A DNA stretch of 64,000 bases from Cryobacterium mannosilyticum (lineage in GTDB: Bacteria > Actinomycetota > Actinomycetes > Actinomycetales > Microbacteriaceae): assembly GCF_004402705.1 (NCBI RefSeq), contig NZ_SOFM01000046.1, positions 1-64,000 on the forward strand, in the 5' to 3' direction. Made by a program: the position numbers and the translations under genes. Positions 60,374 through 64,000 of the stretch are shown one piece after another; the stretch's first letter is position 1, and the number at the start of each line of letters is the position of its first letter. The notes under the pieces are model-generated. The model did no database searches and was not told the origin of the DNA. It saw nothing but the letters and a program-made list of their open reading frames with translations.

Positions 60374-61654
60374 TCAGGTCACTGGTGGCCACTCGCGGCC
60401 GATGATCGCTTCGGGCGACGTTTGGATCGTATGCCACGAAGCGCGTTCGTCGCCCTCAGGGGAAACGTGGCCAGCAGCATCGACGTGAAGCATGCGTAAC
60501 TCCGAGCTGTGCTGCTTTCCGGCGAACATGAGCGTTGTCTTGACATGGCCGCATCCCGAACCTCGCATCTCCACCGCGTCGATGGTGAAGCCCTCGAGCG
60601 CGGTGACCGCGAAGCGACTACGCACCTGACCTATATACGCTCCGCGCGAGGGCTTCTTCATGGTCTCGTAGAGGTAGTCAGCGAGTTTGCCGTAGTTGCC
60701 CGCTCGCCACGCGTCAAGCAACGCGACAACAGCTTGAACGACCGGTTCACCCATCACCACATCTTCGCCGTCGTCGGCCACCGAACTCGCCCGCGGCTGC
60801 CAATCGTCCATCTGGCGTCGCATCTCTCGCGTGTCAGCGAGCTTCGCAAACGATTCCTTGAGCGTGCGCTCCACCGCTTTCGGCTTGGCAGATTCGATGA
60901 GGGCCTCGCGCCAGTCCAGCAGCGTGAACAAGCGGTTCCACGCTTTCGAGGCAACGATCACGTTGTCATAGTTGGTGAAGTTTCCGTGCAGGATGCCGTT
61001 GCGGTAAAGCTCGTGCAGAGGCTCCTCGTTCAGCGTATTGAAGCTCTTTCGGAACGATTGCTGCGTCGCCGCGAGTCCCTTGTGGTGGGAGATCATCGAG
61101 TTCCAAACGACCAGCTCGTGCTCTTCACGAGTGTGAAGCCCTCGACGATTGTCACCGACGGTCGCCACGAACCCATCCAGGATCGGCAGCAGCGTTAGCA
61201 CCACGGCGTAGTACCGCTCCTCTTGGTAGTCCCGCCACGCAGAATCCAGCAGTGCGGCGTACGGCCGCAACTCCGGAACCGCTTTCGCTCGCACAAGAGC
61301 GAAGCGCATCAGCTTGGCGTCTTGGTACTGCTCAATCAGCTCCTTCTCCACCTCATCGCAGGAGCCAGTGTCGAGGGCGGTTACGAGACGTTCGAGGTTG
61401 AGTGAACCGTGAAACACCCAATGGCGGTCACCAACCAGCTCGTAAAAGCGATCGACCGAGCCAACGATCCGATGCATCTCCTTTTTGAGTTCCGCAAGCT
61501 GTTTCCGAAGGGATGGGCGGATCACTAGCAGAAGAGTCATGGCACGCATCTGCACCCGCATCTCCTTGAACTGCGGCACGTCCCAAGCGCTCGGATATCC
61601 GTCCTCGGGTGGTGGATCCAATTCCCCTTGCCCAGGCTTCCGTGTACGCGCCAT
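60374..61654 (-). CDS. Unknown protein with a HEPN-like RNase motif
   Basis: A 426-residue protein. ATG 61654 is chosen because GGAGGG lies ten bases before it. Mostly helical. Around residues 165-225 it has EERYYAVVLTLLPILDGFVA followed further on by ELYRNGILHGNF, in which RNGILH fits the R-x4-H signature of HEPN RNases, as in many abortive-infection proteins. The C-terminal ~110 residues form a separate domain with a GxGCGHVKTTLMF stretch. I recognise no named family. Its place in the island with an Mrr-like nuclease suggests a defence role. Confidence 0.65.
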   Translation of the reverse strand: MARTRKPGQGELDPPPEDGYPSAWDVPQFKEMRVQMRAMTLLLVIRPSLRKQLAELKKEMHRIVGSVDRFYELVGDRHWVFHGSLNLERLVTALDTGSCDEVEKELIEQYQDAKLMRFALVRAKAVPELRPYAALLDSAWRDYQEERYYAVVLTLLPILDGFVATVGDNRRGLHTREEHELVVWNSMISHHKGLAATQQSFRKSFNTLNEEPLHELYRNGILHGNFTNYDNVIVASKAWNRLFTLLDWREALIESAKPKAVERTLKESFAKLADTREMRRQMDDWQPRASSVADDGEDVVMGEPVVQAVVALLDAWRAGNYGKLADYLYETMKKPSRGAYIGQVRSRFAVTALEGFTIDAVEMRGSGCGHVKTTLMFAGKQHSSELRMLHVDAAGHVSPEGDERASWHTIQTSPEAIIGREWPPVT

Positions 61655-61870
61655 CGATATTCCCTCCGTCGGGACGATTGTTACAGCAACGGCCGACACA
61701 CCGGGCACTCGAACCACCCCGGCAGCTTGAACTAGGAGGTCGGGTGGAAGCTCAGCGCTGCGGAGCGTTGCGAAGTCGCGCGATCTGAGCCCGTCTTCCA
61801 ACTGCGGCAACGGCACGCTCGCGGCACGCTAGTAGTTTCCGAGATCGTGTGCTCTGCGCGGAGAGGTGCA

Positions 61871-62731
61871 TCAGCTGTCGAGCATGTGCCACTCGTCGCC
61901 GAGAACCCAGCGAAGAGCGGAGATCCGGCCCGAGAGGTAGCCCCAGGCCCAGTCAGACTCAACATCCTTCGCCAGCTCATCGACGCCATACTGCTCCTCC
62001 ATGCGGCGCTTCCCAGCGATGACACCGGCTTTGATGTCGTCCGTCCACTCTTGAGTGTCTAGATCCTCGTCGGTGGGCTTCCTCCCGTACCAGAGCCGAT
62101 CCATGAACTCCGACTCGGCCTTGAGTATCTCAGAGACCCGCCGGAGCGTGCTCGTGCCCACATCATGGCGGAAGGCGAGGTCGAGATTCTTCTCCACGAG
62201 CCGGAGGAGCTGCGGCTTCTCCCAGACGCGGATGCGAAAGGGCGGGCGGTTGGTTCGCTGGTAGTTCGCGATCCAATCCTTCGCGCCGTTGGTGAGGTAG
62301 CCGGAGGCGACGAAGAGCACGACCGCGGGACGCTCCGCCATCGCCCAGGCGAGAGTGCCCTGGAGGGCATCGGGTGGCACTCCGCGCTTGTAGTGCTTGC
62401 AGTCGACGAACCAGGTTTCCTCGTACTCGTGGCCGTCGATGTCCCGCAACGTCTTCCGGGCAACGATGTCCCGGCCCCGGTCGGAGGGAGAAGCCGCCAG
62501 GGGTGTGCCTTTCCGCCAGTCCACATTGGCGAAGCCACTCTCGGCCATGAGATCGAAGCTGAACTCCTCGAAATCGGTGGGAGATAGCCCGTCAAAGTCG
62601 AGGGAGCCGAGCGCGAAGTCGTCGTCGGACTCGGTGAGTTCCATCGCCTGCTCGTCGGGCTGATTCGCCGTCGGCTCCTCTTCCTCTTTGGGCGCCTGCT
62701 CGTCTGCTTGCTCGTCTGGCGCCGTCGTCAT
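61871..62731 (-). CDS. Mrr-like restriction endonuclease
   Basis: A 286-residue protein; start ATG 62731. After an acidic 55-residue N-terminus comes an Mrr-type catalytic domain: FEEFSFDLMAESGFANVDWR, SPSDRGRDIVARKT (Asp88) and TWFVDCKHYKRG (D110-x-K112, Asp where Glu or Gln is usual). VLFVASGYLTNGAKDWIANY follows, as in Mrr-like enzymes. No methyltransferase is next to it, so it may act like type IV restriction on modified DNA. The C-terminal ~110 residues are helical and unassigned. Confidence 0.85.
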   Translation of the reverse strand: MTTAPDEQADEQAPKEEEEPTANQPDEQAMELTESDDDFALGSLDFDGLSPTDFEEFSFDLMAESGFANVDWRKGTPLAASPSDRGRDIVARKTLRDIDGHEYEETWFVDCKHYKRGVPPDALQGTLAWAMAERPAVVLFVASGYLTNGAKDWIANYQRTNRPPFRIRVWEKPQLLRLVEKNLDLAFRHDVGTSTLRRVSEILKAESEFMDRLWYGRKPTDEDLDTQEWTDDIKAGVIAGKRRMEEQYGVDELAKDVESDWAWGYLSGRISALRWVLGDEWHMLDS

Positions 62732-63024
62732 CCTTTGAGTATATGAAGGGGGGATACGAAGCGGTTTCGACGGGGATCGACAACACACACGCCGATATGG
62801 GGAACACTCCTTAGTCTGCGTCCTCTGCGTGCTCCTGGCATCGGCATGGCCGCTCACTATGAATCGGTAGGCAAACGGGCTTCGTGCTATGGCGACTTGT
62901 CGACAGTCGTTCCCGACCTAAGTCAGCAGACGATGCCGGGCGCCCGAGTGACGTCACACAACCAGGCAACCGCGCCTAAAATACCAAGAGTGAACCGCGT
63001 TTCATGTCGAGATAGCATCCTTCT

Positions 63025-63777
63025 ATGGACAATGGCGACGACTCTGGTTTGCATCTTTCGCGGCTACGTCTGCGGCTAAGGGAACAGATCACGAATCTTG
63101 AAGTCAGCGCCGCCCGATACGACGCGGGTTGGCCTGCGGAGGCAAATCGACTTGCGGTTTGCGTTCGAGTCTTGGTTCATGACACCTCCATGAGCACGAG
63201 CTTGCTAAAGCAGATGGCCGCGAAAGATCAGATGCGCTGGATCGATTCGAACGGCGGCCTGGATGCTCGAAACTCGGTCGCGTTTTCGTCCTTGGCCGTG
63301 TTTCGAGTGACTATTGCGGAGAATGGAGCGGACCTGCGTATCCTGCCGGTCGAACAGTCCGAGATTCTCACGAGGGGACGGTTGCTTGCTTTTGAGGCTT
63401 GGTGGAAAACGTTGCCGATCATGACAGGCAACGGCGAACGGATTTCACGGTCGGATGTTGTCGACATGCTCGCGAATCAAGATGGCGGTGCCCACGTAGA
63501 TCTGGAGAAGGAGAAATTCGTACGACTCTTGCGCTCGGTGCCGCAGGTTGCTCCATTTTTCGATGGTGAAGAGCTAGGCATGGGAGTTGGGATTCCAACG
63601 GTGGCTGACGACGAGCTTGCGAGAACGATCCTTTGGGCGGCCATGCGCACAATTGCGGAGGAAGTCTGGCTCGGCTGGAACAATCAGCTCGACCTCCTTG
63701 ATCCGGGGTGGAGAGAGCGCCCCAAGACAGGTGGTCGCATAGGACCGGACGATTTCATATCGGGAATTCGCGATTGA
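63025..63777 (+). CDS. Unknown protein in the island
   Basis: A 250-residue protein, ATG 63025 (MDNGDDSGLHLSRLRLRLRE). Helical N-terminus, then EAWWKTLPIMTGNGERISRS and DMLANQDGGAHVDLEKEKFV, a segment that looks conserved rather than random, and a C-terminal helix with MRTIAEEVWLGWNNQ. No membrane segment. I cannot name the family. It diverges from the Mrr-like gene, and the 293-bp region between them shows no further gene. Confidence 0.65.
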   Translation: MDNGDDSGLHLSRLRLRLREQITNLEVSAARYDAGWPAEANRLAVCVRVLVHDTSMSTSLLKQMAAKDQMRWIDSNGGLDARNSVAFSSLAVFRVTIAENGADLRILPVEQSEILTRGRLLAFEAWWKTLPIMTGNGERISRSDVVDMLANQDGGAHVDLEKEKFVRLLRSVPQVAPFFDGEELGMGVGIPTVADDELARTILWAAMRTIAEEVWLGWNNQLDLLDPGWRERPKTGGRIGPDDFISGIRD

Positions 63778-63923
63778 CTGGCGCAGTAGGAGCGATGGCG
63801 CAACCCACGCTCGCGTTCCGATCAGACGGAGGTGATGCGCTCTCGAAGTAGCGAGGCGACGAATGCACTACCTACAGGGTGGCTTGAAAGGGCTCGACAC
63901 TCGAACCGCGCTGAAGCCTTACA

Positions 63924-64000
63924 CCCAACCAGCTCGGCGTCGTCTACAACGCGCACCTGCTCGAGTCGATCGTGCGGCACGTGGCCCCGGCCCTCGGCTG
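63924..64000 (+). pseudogene. Displaced 3' end of the LLM oxidoreductase gene
   Basis: In frame from 63924 it encodes PNQLGVVYNAHLLESIVRHV then APALG, matching the end of the protein at 59235-60254, and runs to the window edge. It has the GC-rich base use of the rest of that gene and no start. It marks the right border of the island that begins at about 60171. Confidence 0.85.

Noticed and set aside
60255..63923. The island as an insertion sequence or transposon
   Set aside because: No transposase or integrase and no terminal inverted repeats are visible; the duplicated gene end fits site-specific insertion better.

Overview
The window is high-GC DNA with GTG and TTG starts, strong AAGGAGG-type ribosome binding sites and tightly overlapping operons (ATGA, GTGA and TGATG junctions). 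This fits an actinobacterium. The mix of genes and the short GTCGAG-rich intergenic repeats suggest a member of the Microbacteriaceae (Cryobacterium or Leifsonia-like). That placement is an inference from style and gene content; no rRNA or marker gene is present.

Region by region. 0.1-3.4 kb: a compact three-gene set with a lipocalin-like protein, an M43-type zinc metallopeptidase whose tail is about 140 residues of Lys-Asp repeats, and an MvdD-like ATP-grasp ligase. This is the best candidate for an undescribed system: a graspetide-like modification in which the enzyme's own tail would be the substrate. 3.4-5.5 kb: an FAD oxidoreductase between arrays of a dispersed 22-bp repeat. 5.5-10.7 kb: a less GC-rich accessory block with a small membrane protein, a DnaJ/NERD-like membrane protein, a Nudix hydrolase and a PLD-helicase-DUF3427 protein. 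10.8-17.9 kb: quinone oxidoreductase, transketolase, ROK repressor and an ascorbate-type PTS, with matching TTTG-N4/5-CAAA operators in front of the two divergent units. 17.9-23.3 kb: deoxynucleoside catabolism (deoD, transporter, deoC, GntR regulator) with a second deoC, gene remnants that show segmental duplication, and a decayed toxin-antitoxin locus. 23.3-26.6 kb: YccF, two alpha/beta hydrolases and two DUF3253-type paralogues.

26.9-36.7 kb is a defence region: a complete Wadjet type I operon (jetA-D), then an EamA transporter with a divergent CGNR-type regulator, then an MntA/HepT-like pair whose HEPN motif has Gln in place of the catalytic His. 36.8-37.5 kb holds a short peptide ORF followed by five consecutive strong hairpins. 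37.9-45.9 kb: DHA2 efflux pump, NatAB-like ABC exporter, lipid kinase, wax-ester/DGAT-like acyltransferase and an RraA-like protein.

46.0-55.7 kb is a complete hexuronate operon controlled by a divergent IclR regulator: a leader peptide, a mutarotase-UxaB fusion, UxaC, a GPH-type symporter, UxaA, KdgK and Eda. Together these take galacturonate to pyruvate and glyceraldehyde 3-phosphate. Three GTTCT-N7-GGAA(C/A) sites lie in the shared promoter region. 55.8-60.3 kb: hydrolases, a phosphatase, a DUF7715-like protein and an LLM-class flavin oxidoreductase.

60.2-64.0 kb is a small, less GC-rich accessory island (HEPN-like protein, Mrr-like nuclease, unknown protein). It appears to have inserted into the 3' end of the LLM oxidoreductase gene: a second copy of that 3' end sits at the far side of the island, at the window edge.
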